64,000 nt of DNA from Pseudeuparius sepicola (lineage: Eukaryota > Arthropoda > Insecta > Coleoptera > Anthribidae), in contig OY987305.1 of NCBI GenBank assembly GCA_963920635.1, positions 10,331,153-10,395,152 on the forward strand, in the 5' to 3' direction. The translations under genes were made by a program, and so were the position numbers. Each line of letters begins with the position of its first letter. The stretch's first letter is position 1. Below the pieces are notes generated by a model, which had not been told where the DNA came from, made no database searches, and worked only from the letters and a program-made list of their open reading frames with translations. Positions 22,951 through 34,389 of the stretch are shown one piece after another.

Positions 22951-23818
22951 CACAGGGTGCCTACTTTTAAACATATATAAACTTTTAAATACATATACAA
23001 ATCCATAAAATCTTTATTTTGGAGATAATCATCTGACCTTTTTTGAAAGCCCTTCAAAATCCGCTTGTTTTGACCTTCCTACTATTTTCAAAATGCAAAT
23101 CCAGGACCAGCTACGTTTTTTCCTATATAACTCTCATTTTCACGTAAGCCAAATTCTGAATTTTTATGAAATATTATACTTGTCAAGAGTGCTCTGGAAT
23201 TAATAAAAAAATATGAACAAACACAAAAGTAATTTATTTTTTTACAGAATTACATCCATAAAAAACAATTTAAATTATTCGACCTTTGTCAACAAAGTCA
23301 CTGTTGATGATACATTTTCTGTGCGTTTCCTGTTGTGGCACACCAGCCACCTTAATCCATAATATGGACTTACTGACTGGCAGGCTTCTGTATTTTTTAG
23401 ACTTAGATCGTTAGTTTGTTTATAGTGTCTGGAGTGGTTTTGATATACTTGACTTTTGACCCCAAAAATTCAGTATATTGAGATGGCACAGAGAATATAT
23501 TTTGTATTGGCTCCGTGCACACCACAACTTTGAGTGGTTCTGTTGACAATTCAACTGTTTTGAGGGGATTCCATGGCATACTTGACGCCCCAGATGCCTT
23601 TAAAATTCCTATTTTGCTATCTTTTGTTCAAATTTGATATGTGGGGTTTTGGGGTCTCCTGATTGACGCTGAGATGTCAGTTTTCAAATAAAAAAATTGC
23701 TAAATGATTTTCGTGAAATTTGGGAAAATAAACAAATCGTAGCCGGCTCTGGATTTGTATTTTGAAAATTGCAGGAAGATTTTATAGATTTGTATATGTT
23801 TAAAAGTAGACACCCGTA
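22951..23818. mobile_element. Palindromic CAGGGTG element, 'ACTTTTAAACATAT' family (copy 1)
   Basis: The left end CACAGGGTGCCTACTTTTAA and right end TTAAAAGTAGACACCCGTA are inverse copies. The arms continue with AAATCCATAAAATCTTTATT-like and AAAATGCAAATCCAGGACC-like blocks in mirror order. The terminal bases are degenerate (CA for TA on the left, a G for a T on the right). No transposase is visible. Relatives are at 39773-40995 and 44715-45909. Confidence 0.7.
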
Positions 23819-24558
23819 TGTCTATTGTATATCAGTGAATAAATAAATCGATAGCTCCTGGAACTGCCATTGAAACCTGAGATCTCAAATTTTCGTCTCA
23901 ATCGTTCAAAGGTCAAAGATCGAAGCAAGCTTCCGTTTCCGACAGGAGACGAACGTTCTTGTAGGTACAGGTTGTCCTAGTTAACGTGATAAATAAGATT
24001 TTCTCGGTAATTTTAAAGATAAATTGGTGGTTCAAAAACTAAACTTGTGTAGAATTTTCCGAGAAATTTCGATAAGAATACAGATTATAGTTAAAAAGTT
24101 ATTTTAAAAAAATACCCTTTATCACGTTTCTTATTGCAGTGCGGATGGATATAGAAGCAATTCAAAATCTGTGTGTCCTTTTTTCGAATTTCTTAACACC
24201 CTGAAAGGTAAGATTTAGTTTAACGTATAATTAAGAAAAATATCTTAATCAATTATTTCTATAGTCATCGTATTATATCTTGATCAATTATTTCTATAGT
24301 CATCGTATTATGCATAATATTATATGGCATATACATTGTATATATTGTTGAATAATATAAAGCCAACATGTCACAGGTATGTTTCTTTCTTTGTTGTAAA
24401 TAAAAATATTGATAATTGCAGATGTCAGCCATGGGAGAAGGCCTTAGGGTTCGTCAAAGGCACATTTTCACATTTTCACATTTTCCGGAAAATGTTTATT
24501 AACAACTGCAGTTCCATTAAGATTATTACCAGAAGCTTATGGTTAGAGGCGTATTCGT

Positions 24559-24888
24559 ATGCGTAATCTGGCAGGCAGAGACAAGTCAACAACATTTTGT
24601 GAACTAAAACCCTATGAAAGCAGTTCTGGATCATTTGGCAGTTTGACAGTATCTCCACGAGAATTTAGTGAATATATAATCAGTTTCTTATCAAAATTTA
24701 ATGACTTATCGCATCAGGATAGCTTAGGTTCTAGCCTACTAGAGGAATGCCGATCAGTAAAATACACATATCCGTGTGCAAATTTTCCCCACGACTATTT
24801 GGTTTCATTATATTATACGCGAGTTCGTATTTACTACACACGTAAATTTGCGAATAGGGAATTAACAGTCCAAAGACAAAATAAATAA
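24559..24888 (+). pseudogene. Possible transposase C-terminal fragment
   Basis: A 109-codon frame with coding-like composition contains EFSEYIISFLSKFNDLSH, LLEECRSVKYTYPC and PHDYLVSLYYTRVRIYYTRK before a TAA. The arrangement (helical stretch, Pro-Cys, then an aromatic/basic YxxRVRIYYT.KFANRE tail) reminds me of C-terminal tails of THAP-associated or other DDE transposases of insects, but I cannot name the family. The start is not defined: no upstream exon or good initiator context exists. Its position inside the TIR element at 23966-26010 supports a transposon origin. No catalytic motif is present. Confidence 0.35.
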
Positions 24889-25138
24889 AATCCAAAACTT
24901 ACAATTTTGCAAAACTTGTAAACTATGTACTATATGTACTATGTAAATAATTTTGTTTGCTCCTAGGTACACACTTATGTATATTCTTACTTACCCTATA
25001 TGTTTAGTTAGGTATATCTTGCGTTATTTAAACGGAAAAACTAAAATACCTGTATTTTTATTATACCTACATATTATGCTAATTATTTTTCTTCTATATC
25101 TATGACTCCTATTGTGCATAGTGGAAAGTCAATATACC

Positions 25139-25341
25139 GTACTTTCACCGTTTTAGTATACATAGCCATGGCTGGGCGGCGCGCCGCCGTGTATTCGGCT
25201 AGATTCGTCAGTCGTTGGCGGGGGGCGTGTTTTTCGGTGCGGGACTACTGTGTACTCCCCCCGCCAACGACTGACAAACCTAGCTGGACGCACGGCGACG
25301 CGCGGCCTATTCACCTATGTCTACTAAAACGGTGAAAGTAC
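25139..25341. mobile_element. GC-rich 203-bp foldback MITE
   Basis: The ends GTACTTTCACCGTTTTAGTA and its complement enclose GC-rich sequence that is itself palindromic (GTCAGTCGTTGGCGGGG pairs with CCCCGCCAACGACTGAC, plus the self-complementary GGCGGCGCGCCGCC). GC content is strikingly higher than in the flanks. No coding potential. Confidence 0.7.
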
Positions 25342-25399
25342 TGTAGAGGTGCCCCCGTATAATTTGGTGCAACCAGCTTTACGGTGTTTTGGATAGTCC

Positions 25400-25515
25400 A
25401 CCCTCGTAAATAACGGAGTGGTGAGCTGACATTAATTTACGACCGGTCGCAAAAAATCGGCGGCTTTTCGACGACTTCAAAGGAGTGATTCGACTTATAG
25501 TATTCTCTAGACTTT
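25400..25515. mobile_element. Truncated end of the CCAAAGTCTAGAGAATA family
   Basis: The sequence TAGTATTCTCTAGACTTTGG and the preceding TTTACGACCGGTCGC block are the complement of the left end of the element at 55314-57454. Only this end is present. Confidence 0.6.
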
Positions 25516-26010
25516 GGTATTACTAACGATTGTAAGGGGAGCATCGGAGTATTAGAGCATCAGTTCCCGTGTCCAGCTTCCGTTTTGACCGGAAGCGAGC
25601 ATCGCTTGGCCAAATTGTTGATACACCCTGTATATTTTGTTTTTTTTTTAGGTTTCTTTTTTCTCCTCATTCTATTTAACAATATATTTCTAGCATTTCT
25701 AGCATTCCATGCAAAGATGTAAATTTATCATAATTTAACGAAATTTATCAAAACATTAAAATTTGCTGCTTGGTTTTTGTTGAAGATAACTATATAAATC
25801 TATATATGCTTGGAATTGGGAGAACAAAAGGAACCTAAAAATCCAAAGTAGTCAGAAATGAGAACCGATAATTTTTTGTTATATTCCTTAAAATTGAACT
25901 TCACATTTTTTTTTTCAAAAGAGCATATTTTATAAATTTAGTTATTGAACCATTAGTTTTTAAAATTAGCGAGAAAATCGGGTTTATCACGTTAAGTGGG
26001 ACACCCTGTA

Positions 26011-26529
26011 CATCGATACCAAAATAGTTTGTCCCATGGCATAATAATTTTTAGGCGGAAAACATTCCTGCTTGAATCTAGAGCACCTACTATGTTTGTG
26101 TTTGTTGTAAAGGCGGATTCCTGGGAAGTATGAAAAATTCCCCTTTGAGATTTCGTGCAACTACCCAAGATGGCACCGGTTTTATTGCTAGAGCCTGCAG
26201 AGGCGTAAAAATGGCAAAAACCGAGTTCACCGTCTCGCCCTGATGAACTTATGAATGTTGAAACCTCCACTGCGAACGATGATGATCATGTCTCGTGAAA
26301 TTTAGATTAATACGTTCCGAAGGAAGTTTTAGAGTCAATTTCTTGAGGCCGCGCCACGTCAGATTAAGTTTTTAAAGCGAAACAAGAAAATAGTATGTGG
26401 GAACTATTTTCCACATCCGCTGTCGCGTTTAAACTTTGTTATATAAATCCTTAAAAGGGAATTTAAAATAAATTTGTACGAAGGAACTCTGTAACATAAA
26501 GTAGCCCAACTATCTCAGATGTATTCTTT
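26011..26529. other. Unassigned sequence of more balanced base composition
   Basis: The open frame on the minus strand at 25992-26270 starts inside a transposon end, so I do not call it a gene. No other feature was seen. Confidence 0.35.
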
Positions 26530-26770
26530 ACAATAATTCGCTTGTCGCGCGAATTGTAAAGAAAAAAATGAATACTTTGGCAAATAGGTACTTGCTTATC
26601 AACCAATCACTGTCCAATAAAATTAATTGGTACCCACTTTCATCAACATTTCGCGCGACAAGCTTTTCAATTTGCAAAAACTTGTCGCAATTTGGAATTG
26701 AATTATCTTAAACTTATTTTATTCGTTTCTGTACATGGCATAAATAAAAGCTTGTTTTTAAAAAGGTTTC
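26530..26770. mobile_element. Hairpin module related to the composite elements, repeats missing
   Basis: It contains GCTTGTCGCGCGAA and, inverted, TTCGCGCGACAAGC, then ends TAAATAAAAGCTTG as do the hairpin modules at 9641-10025 and 20840-21230. No 122-bp tandem units are present. Confidence 0.55.
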
Positions 26771-27285
26771 TTTTTATTTTCAATTTTATTTTTTATATAA
26801 TTTATTCTTATAGGTAGCTAATTTTAAGTCTGTTTTACGACTTTGAATTTTTCATTGTACTGCTACTTTTTAAGGTTTCTCTAGCGTTTTTGCATAGGAT
26901 TTTCGTTTTATGAAAAAATGCGATCGAATGCTACCTAACATTGAATGACTAATAGACTGCAACGGGCAATAGATATTTTGCAGAGTCGAGAACAAAGGAT
27001 AGGCGATTACTGTTGGATTACTGGTATATTACAGTGGTATTACACTCACTGCTTAAGCCGCGGTTACTTTTTACAATATTACAGGGTGTCCCATTTTCAA
27101 TATATTTTTCTTGTGTAGGTAGGTACTGAAGATCTTACTGTTGTATAGACAAACGAAAAAAGCCATTTTCTGCAGCAGTCTGAAATTTACCTATAAATAA
27201 TTATTATTATCAGAAAAGTTCACTATTGATATCCATCGGCGTAATATAGCGATTTTGTGAATTTGAAATAGTTAATAAGAAAATT
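26771..27285. other. Unassigned, with a solo transposon end
   Basis: A solo left end TACAGGGTGTCCCATTTTCA occurs near 27083, the same as one near 51799. No partner end was found nearby. Confidence 0.5.
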
Positions 27286-28523
27286 GCTAACATTATACCA
27301 AAAATTAGAAAACCGAAAAATATTTCAAAATTCGCCGGGACCCATCGACTTTTGTTCTTGGGGGGAGCTTTTTTTACAGTCAAGCCAACTCGATATGTTC
27401 ATCCCCCTAATCCCTATCAACCCCAACTTTAAAATTTCAAATGGAACTACCCCACTTGTGGCGCATCATTTTAAAGCCCTTTTAATTGCGTATACAGTAT
27501 ACAGTAATCATAGTTTTTAGAAATCTGTTGAGTTGACAGGATTATTGGCTAAAATCCCAAAGTTGATAATCCACTGTACGCGTAGTAATTTCTTACACAA
27601 ATGCTCGAAACTGATAGTGTTTTATCTACCACACACGATCAAATTACTTAGTTTTTATTGACGTGTCGATCAGTTTACAAAAAAGTCACAAATGAAAAAG
27701 CTGAAGCAAAACAAAAAAATAGTTCATACGAATTCAAATCTTATATCTTTTTAAAATAACAAAAAGTCACTGTCACAAAAAGTTCCTCGTTTTTTTGCTT
27801 GTAACTACGAAATCATTAGTTTCAGCCTGCTATTGAAAGTGTAAACGTGTTTTTGAAATGGTTTATTCTATCACGGAAAGGTTAAAAATTGTTGCAATTC
27901 GTGCTGTAGCTTTAGCGCAATCATGATTTCGATAACAAATTGCAACAATTTCTACCCTTTCCGCGATAGAATAAACCATTTCGAAAATACGTTTCCATTT
28001 TCAATAGCAGGCTGAAACTAACGATTTCGTGGTTACAAGCAAAAAAACGGGAATTTTTTTTGTGACAGTGACTTGTTACATATTTTAAAAAGATTAAGGT
28101 TTGAATTAGTACGAACTTTTTTTGTTTTGCTTCAGCTTTTTCATTTGTGACTTTTTTGTAAACTGATAGACACGTCAATAAAAACTAGGTAATTTGGTCG
28201 TGTGTAGTAGATAAAAAAACTTATTAGTGGCGGGCATTTGTGTAGAAATTACTACGCGTAATTGTCAATTTTCCGTTTTTAGCCAATAATTCTGTCAAAT
28301 CTCAACAGAATTCTAAAAACGATATATCACTGTATTCGCAATAAAAGGGGCTTTAAAATGATGCGCCACAAGGGGGGTAGTTCCATTTGAAATTTTAAAG
28401 TTGGGGTTGCTAGCGATTAGGGGAATGAACATATCGGGTTGGCTTGACTGTCTCGGCGAATTTTCAAATATTTTTCAGTTTTCTAATTTTTGGGGGGTCA
28501 AGTTTTCGTTGGGAAACCCTGTA
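27286..28523. mobile_element. Palindromic element, 'AAATTAGAAAACCG' family
   Basis: Two arms of about 550-600 bp run in mirror order around a centre near 27910. Matching blocks include AAATTAGAAAACCGAAAAAT, CAAGCCAACTCGATATG, AAATGGAACTACCCC, TTGTGACTTTTTTG-type and GGTTTATTCTATC. The right end is AAACCCTGTA; the left end has lost the terminal CAGGG. No transposase is recognisable. A right-half copy lies at about 53733-53956. Confidence 0.7.
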
Positions 28524-29528
28524 TTATGATTACCTGATTGTAGTAAATGTTTTCTCTTTTGTTTCAGAATTTGATGAAGTGGAATGGACATAATATAGAC
28601 CAGTGAAGACTTCGGCCTATATTTTCGGGATGACACAATTTGTATTACTTCTTAGTGTGTACCTATTAGTATGGCAGGTAGTTCTGGTGCGTCTTGTAAA
28701 AAGAATGAACTCTCATCGGTGAGCGGCCTAGAAATTACTTTATCTTTCCTAAATTCATTTTAATAGTATAGAACAATTCGATTTAAGGTGATTCGATAAC
28801 ATTAGGAATGTATTTCACTGCATAAGTCTTTGACAGTCTGTACCGACACTCCTGTGTAAGGAACGGTTTGTTCTTTTTAGGAGAAATATCACGAAGATAT
28901 ATGCATTTTCATTTCGTGATGTAACTATAATGTTTTCATATAATATGGGGGCGATCGAAGTAGATTCTAAGTTTGATTCCTATATAATAAAACTTTCTGG
29001 TCGATGTAAGCGTCAAACTTATAAAGAACTTTTGTGAAGAATATCTAGTGGGGTTAGCGTGAAGCGGTCCAAAATATTAATAATACGACTTTGTTTAGAC
29101 GTGCATATAATTTCTCTGTGGACACGTTAGTGTTTTGTGTGTCGTGGTCGAATTAAGCGAGGAATGTCTCATGCCGCATTTATTTGTCACAAAATTGCGC
29201 GCTCGCCGTAACTAATGTAGATACATTAAAGCCTCAATTCCATTTTTACTGTTCTATTTAAAAAAGGAAGGTGTAACCGTTGAGCTGGCGTACTTGAATT
29301 TGAATATTTTCCCCTAGTAATTTTTCTTGGCGGCATTACTCTTGGCGGGTTGTAAATATGTAATTCGTGTTGCCGCGAATGGGCGAAACGGCCATAACTT
29401 TTCGGAAATTACTGGTAGAATTAGATGCTCCCTTATCCATTGCAAATCTGCGGTAAGTAACGGCTTGGGGTTTGGATTTATTGAAATGTAATTTTTACTT
29501 GCCAATTACAAGCAACAGCCGATCGCTA
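28524..29528. other. Unassigned sequence
   Basis: No gene, RNA or repeat was recognised. Possibly single-copy intronic or intergenic DNA. Confidence 0.4.
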
Positions 29529-30967
29529 TACAGTGTCCTCCAAAAAGTTCCCAACATAGGGGGGAAATTTTTAATTAACGTTTTATTTTGAAATTTAATT
29601 TTGGGGTTACCTTTTGCTTTAAAAAAGACGAAAAATGACCCACTCAAGCGTGGTCATGTGACTTTCGTTATTTGTTAAAAATGACATTTAAAAAAATATA
29701 TCGCCATAAATGGGTTTATTTGTTAAAATATCAAAAAGTTTTACTTGAAAAAGTTGTTTATTTTTCAATTTTACGTAAGTGTACCAAATTTGAACGCTCT
29801 ACTAAAATATTTAGTTTCTTACCAATTTTTAATATTTATGAAATATCTGAAAATTTTGAAAACTCCAAACTTCGTAAACACTATTTTATATCACTAGCTT
29901 TATCATTATATTAATTTTTTTTTACTAATTACCGATAAGAATAGGTGTTTTTCAACAGAAAATGATATTTACGCTTTAAAATTCTGTTATGTTTGTTGCA
30001 AAGTTGATGTACCGTCTAGCATATGGGGTATAAATTTAGTTACATTACGTTTCCCAGTTCTAAATTGATGCCAAAATAATAATAAATTAAAATATCATCA
30101 AACTATTTTACGTATCTAAGCAAACTTTTATGGAACAAATAATTATTACCTTTAAGTTTAATTTCACATTAATCGATATTGATGAGTAGGCCATGGAGAG
30201 AACAGAAGCAATGGTTTTTATTTGACAGTTGTTTTTATTTAGCAATTATCAAACTGTCAAATAAAAACATTTGCTTCTATTCTCTCCAGGGCCTACTCAT
30301 CAATATTGATTAATGTGAAATTAAACTTAAAGGTAATAATTATTTGTTCCACAAAAGTCAAGAATTTTGCTTAGATACGTAAAATAGTTTGATGATATTT
30401 TAATTTATTATTATTTTAGCATCACTTTAGAACTGGGAAACGTAATGTAACCAAATTTATGCCCCAAATGCTAGACGGTACCGGGTACATCAACTTTGCA
30501 ACAAACATAAGAGGATTTTAAAGCGTAAATATCATTTTCTTTAGAAAAATAACTATTCTTATCGGTAATTAGTAATAAAAAATTAATAGAATGATAAAGC
30601 TAGTGATATAAAATAGATTTTACGAAATTTCGAGTTTTTTAAATTTTCAGAAATTTCATAAATATTAAAAATTGGCAAAAAAATAAATATTTTAGTAGAG
30701 CGTTGAAATTTCGTACACTTACCTAAAATTGAAAAGCAAACAACTTTTTCAATTAAAACTTTTTGATATTTTAACAACTAAACCCATTTTTAGCTATATC
30801 TTTTTTAAATGTCATTTTTGACAGATAACGAAAGTCACATGACCACGTTTGAGTGGGTCATTTTTCATCTTTTTTTAAAGCAAAAGGTAACCCTAAAATT
30901 AAATTTCAAAATAAAACGTTAATTAAAAATTTCCCCCTATGGTGCGAACTTTTTGGAGGACACTGTA
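29529..30967. mobile_element. 1.44-kb near-complete palindrome with CAGTGTCCTCC ends
   Basis: It begins TACAGTGTCCTCCAAAAAGT and ends with the complement (TTTTTGGAGGACACTGTA), with TA at both edges. The arms extend almost to the centre (near 30240), where TTTTTATTTGACAGTTG faces CAAACTGTCAAATAAAAA. Only scattered substitutions separate the arms. A lysine/phenylalanine-rich frame occurs in each arm in mirror orientation (29672-29914 and 30583-30777). These are the same arm sequence read twice and I do not regard them as genes. Confidence 0.8.
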
Positions 30968-32258
30968 TATCGATAAACAAGTTTTAATAATATAATAATT
31001 ATGTTTTCTTGAATTCGGCAGTGAAGTGTCTCAAAATCGTCATTAAAAGCTCAGAAATCGGCACTGAAGTAGCCCATTATTGTACGATTTTTTCAATAAG
31101 TAGGCCTTGGCGAGATGTAAACATCAAACGTCAGAGGAGGAGCCATCGCCCGTCAAAAGGGAGCAAATATTCAAAACCCGGCCAATAAATCCTATTTAAC
31201 TTTTCGTACACATTGCGAAATTGTTACCTATAGCAGCCTAATCTTTCAGTATAAATATTTTAGTAGGTTTGAATATTAATCTGTTTTACATGGAGGCTGC
31301 ACAACAGGCAGCAGTTTGGATTTTCTGTCAGAAAGTGCCGTGTCTCGTCATAGTTGACCTAGGTAGAGCAATCGTCAAAGTCAAGCAACGCCGCGCGCAG
31401 TCGGTTCATGGACGGGTGATCTCTTATAATTACTTTTTCGTCTAATAAAACATTATTTTCTCAGATTTCAAAAAAAAAATTAATAATGTACCTCGGCACT
31501 GAAGTTATTTTTATGACTCATGTGGTTTATTTACTAAATTCCACATGAGTCATAAAAAGTTGAAATTCAGTGCCTTGGTGCATAAATAACTATTGTTTAT
31601 TTAGGTCTATAAAAATTGAACACTACTTTCCATAAATTGACTTTGTGGGCTCCATTAACTATGTTCGAGCAAAACTTTCTTCGATAAATATGGATTGCCA
31701 AAATAATTTGACACTACAAGTAACCAGAAATTGAATTGTATATACTAGGTGCAAATTCCCTAGGTACTACATCCCCTTTTATGTGTCCCATTATAAGAGG
31801 TAAAAAAATGTAAGTAAATGAAAGATTACCTGTTTTGTAATTGTTAGAAAACAATCTAAACAACCTAACATAAGAAAGTTATATGGACAATGACGGTACC
31901 TACTGAGCATACTATAATTCTTTAAAATATGTAGACAAACCTTTTTCGGTTAGAATTTGCCGTTCGCGTCCACTGCAGAAATGATCCTCGTTGACCTACA
32001 TACGATTCGAGTGCCGCTAAAATCCCGGTATAAATTTGTTCGGTTTCAGCACGTAATTAGTAAAACAGAGGTTAAACAGCTGACTTTGTTAACAAAGTTA
32101 GGATACAACTACGAACAGTCTGCTTCGACTCTCTGCCTTACGTCTATGAAACCTAGTCCCATATTTGTGGAACAAGAGCCAGTTTAATGATATCCATATT
32201 AATTAGGTTGAAAATCACAAATCTTATGATGTGGAGGTAGAATTGAACACGCAAGTAC
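30968..32258. other. Unassigned sequence with a small hairpin
   Basis: Contains the hairpin at 31495-31574, listed separately. No gene was supported; the frame at 31957-32187 lacks any recognisable domain. Confidence 0.4.
31495..31574. repeat. 80-bp inverted repeat
   Basis: GGCACTGAA pairs with TTCAGTGCC at the ends and TTTTTATGACTCATGTGG pairs with CCACATGAGTCATAAAAA inside, separated by a loop of about 15 bases. It could be a very small MITE or an RNA hairpin. A related GGCACTGAAGT motif occurs about 430 bases upstream. Confidence 0.65.
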
Positions 32259-32798
32259 CATGAGATCACGTATATTTTTACACCCCCTTATTTTCTATAT
32301 TTTTGAGGTTATTAGGAAAAAATCTTCAGATAAAAGTTTTAGGAGCCAATGCAAGCTTTTTTCTTCGTTTATTTCGTTTTATACAGGGTGTTCAGAAAAA
32401 CGGTGCCTAACCAAATGTTATCTATAGTTTTTTAACGGAACACCCTGTATATTTTAGGATATTTGAAACCTGCTCATTGTCACAATTTCAATGATGTATA
32501 CATGTAAAATGTTTATTTCAAGCATTTGGAAAATATTCGATCTTGCATTTCCCCATAGTCCAAATTTGTGTACAACCTGTTGATTCAGTGAACAAATTAC
32601 ATTGAACTTAAAACACTATAAAGTTCATCCATATTTTAAGGGCGCATACTCATCATCATTTATGACATTTTTTCATATATAAGGTATACCCGCAAAAGGT
32701 TCATTTTCGAAAAAATAAACATCAAAAGTGCAAAATTGAAAGTTTCAAGGTCGAATATTTTCCAAACTTTTGAAACAAACATATTACATGTACTTATA

Positions 32799-33850
32799 TG
32801 TTACGGTTAAAGTGTTTACTTGGCTTAGTATACAAACTATCCAAACGTCTGGTTATTTTTCTCGAAAATCATATTTTTACTAAAATATCTACGAATATTG
32901 GTTGGTTTGTATACTATCCAAATAGTTTACAAACTATACAAGATTTGTCGCCAAAGTTCAAACCACAAGAAAATTACACAAATTAACCGATTTTTTGGCT
33001 AGTTTACAAACTATCCACAGTAGTTGGATAAAGTTTGAACTTAATATTGCTACAGTAATACATAATAATCAACTCGTTGGTTAGTATGTAAACTAACCAA
33101 TTCCCTTTGGTTCATTTAGTTTAGAATAGTAAAATAATTCTTTCGTATGAGCTGACACTAATCGCAAGTTTCAATGAATAATTTCATCATTTTGTAATAC
33201 TTTTCCTTTAATAATTTTTTTGTTGCTTGAGGACCTCCATGACCAGTTCCCTGGTGCTTTAAGGCATCATAATATTCACTCAAACGTAAAAAATAATCTT
33301 TCCAGATCTTTTATGTAAGATTACAAAAGATTAACCGATTCTTTGTAAATAATAATAATCATCCTTGTTACTAGTGTTAGGCCCAGTTTCGCGTATTATC
33401 TTTATACGTTGCAAAAGTTCTCTATAATCATTGTCATTCATTAATTTTGAATTTTGCGACTTTTGTTGGTAAACTTCCATAAGCAGGTTTTGTTGATTCA
33501 TTTTTATTAACCAGATACTTATACTTGAACAAATTTCACAAGACACGACAGTAAACAATAAGAACACACACATGCCATAAACCAAACCTTACAATAAGAA
33601 TAAGAACCAACGAGTTGATTATTATGTATTACTAGCAATATTAAGTTCACACTTTATCCAACTATACTGTAGATAGTTCGTAAACTATCCAAAAAACCGG
33701 TTAATTTGTGTAATTTTCTTGTGTTTCTACAAACTAACCAATATTCGTAGCAAAAAGATGATTTTCCATCAAAATAACCAGACATTTGGATAGTTTGTAT
33801 ACTATCTAGCTAGTCTATAAACTAGCCAAGTAAACACTTTAACCGTAACA
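32799..33850 (-). mobile_element. Ginger-like element with TGT..ACA ends and 4-bp TSD
   Basis: The element starts TGTTACGGTTAAAGTGTTTA and ends with the exact complement. It is flanked on both sides by TATA, compatible with a 4-bp target-site duplication. Arms of about 280 bp contain repeated variants of a palindromic motif close to GGATAGTTTGTAAACTATCC (at least seven occurrences, e.g. near 32910, 32930, 33000, 33672, 33790). The centre encodes, on the minus strand, a broken integrase-type protein (33163-33501). TGT..ACA ends, 4-bp duplication and an integrase with a zinc-binding HHCC-like domain are the signature of Ginger-class DNA transposons. The regular motif probably marks transposase binding sites. 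Confidence 0.65.
33163..33501 (-). pseudogene. KRBA2-like integrase fragment of the Ginger-like element
   Basis: From 33501 the minus strand reads MNQQNLLMEVYQQKSQNSKL, then DNDYRELLQRIKIIRETGPN and DDYYYLQRIG to a stop. A second frame downstream reads KDYFLRLSEYYDALKHQGTG, continuing GHGGPQATKKLLKEKYYKMM, then KLFIETCD-stop-CQ. The H..GHGG....L..KYY.....IxxFI..C..CQ pattern is the H2C2 zinc-binding domain of integrase-like proteins of the KRAB-A domain-containing protein 2 (KRBA2) type found as multi-copy genes in insects. The catalytic core is not encoded. A frameshift or internal loss separates the two pieces, so the copy is inactive. Confidence 0.6.
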
Positions 33851-34389
33851 TATACATCATTGAAATTGTGACAATAAGAGCAGATTTCAAATTTCTAAAA
33901 ATATGCAGGGTGTTCCATTTAAAAAAACGTATCTAATTTTGGTTTGGCACCCCTATTCAACACCCTGTATAAAACTAAATAAACGATTGAAAATATTGCT
34001 TTGGCTTCTACAACTTTTATCTAAAACCTTTTTCTTAACGTCAAAAATATAGAAAATAAAGGGGTGTAAAGATATACGTAATCACATGTTACCTCAGGTC
34101 AATATTGAGTTATAAGTCGGACTTTTAAAATTCCGAGTTAGTATACGTTTGAAATAATATATATTTTATGTGTCTCTTCCGGGCCGTTGTACTTTTAAGT
34201 ATTTGTAATATAGGCAGTCAACGTGTTAATGTTAAATTAACGTTATTTTTGTGAATTATAGAAATTTTGTAAAAGTATCAATCTTTAGATTGAAAGAAAT
34301 ACATATTTGGTTTAACTACGCCACTTTTCTACTGTTCCTAAGATATATGCGTTTATTTATTCAAAACTAAATAACAATCATAGTTTTTT

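Larger units (their letters stand above)
23966..26010. mobile_element. 2-kb TIR element with nested insertions
   Basis: The left end TACAGGTTGTCCTAGTTAAC and the right end, complementary to TACAGGGTGTCCCACTTAAC, form arms of about 150 bp that share a GTGATAAA...GATTTTCTCG block and run to TA at both edges. Inside are an open frame at 24559-24888, a GC-rich foldback MITE (25139-25341), the right end of another transposon family (about 25400-25515) and a solo ACACCCTGTA end near 25625. It has therefore served as a landing site for other elements. Confidence 0.6.
32259..34088. mobile_element. Outer 1.8-kb palindrome hosting a Ginger-like element
   Basis: The outer arms mirror each other from about GATCACGTATAT / ATATACGTAATC inward through ACACCCCCTTATTTTCTATA / TATAGAAAATAAAGGGGTGT. 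Each arm contains its own small TACAGGGTGTTC...GAACACCCTGTA unit (32382-32449; about 33905-33972). The arms then share GTCACAATTTCAATGATGTA, after which the left arm continues for about 290 bp with no mirror partner before the inner element begins. This is a nested structure with at least two insertion layers. Confidence 0.6.

Noticed and set aside
29672..29914. 80-codon frame with a near twin at 30583-30777
   Set aside because: The two are the same palindrome arm read in mirror orientation. The peptide is phenylalanine/lysine-rich with no domain.
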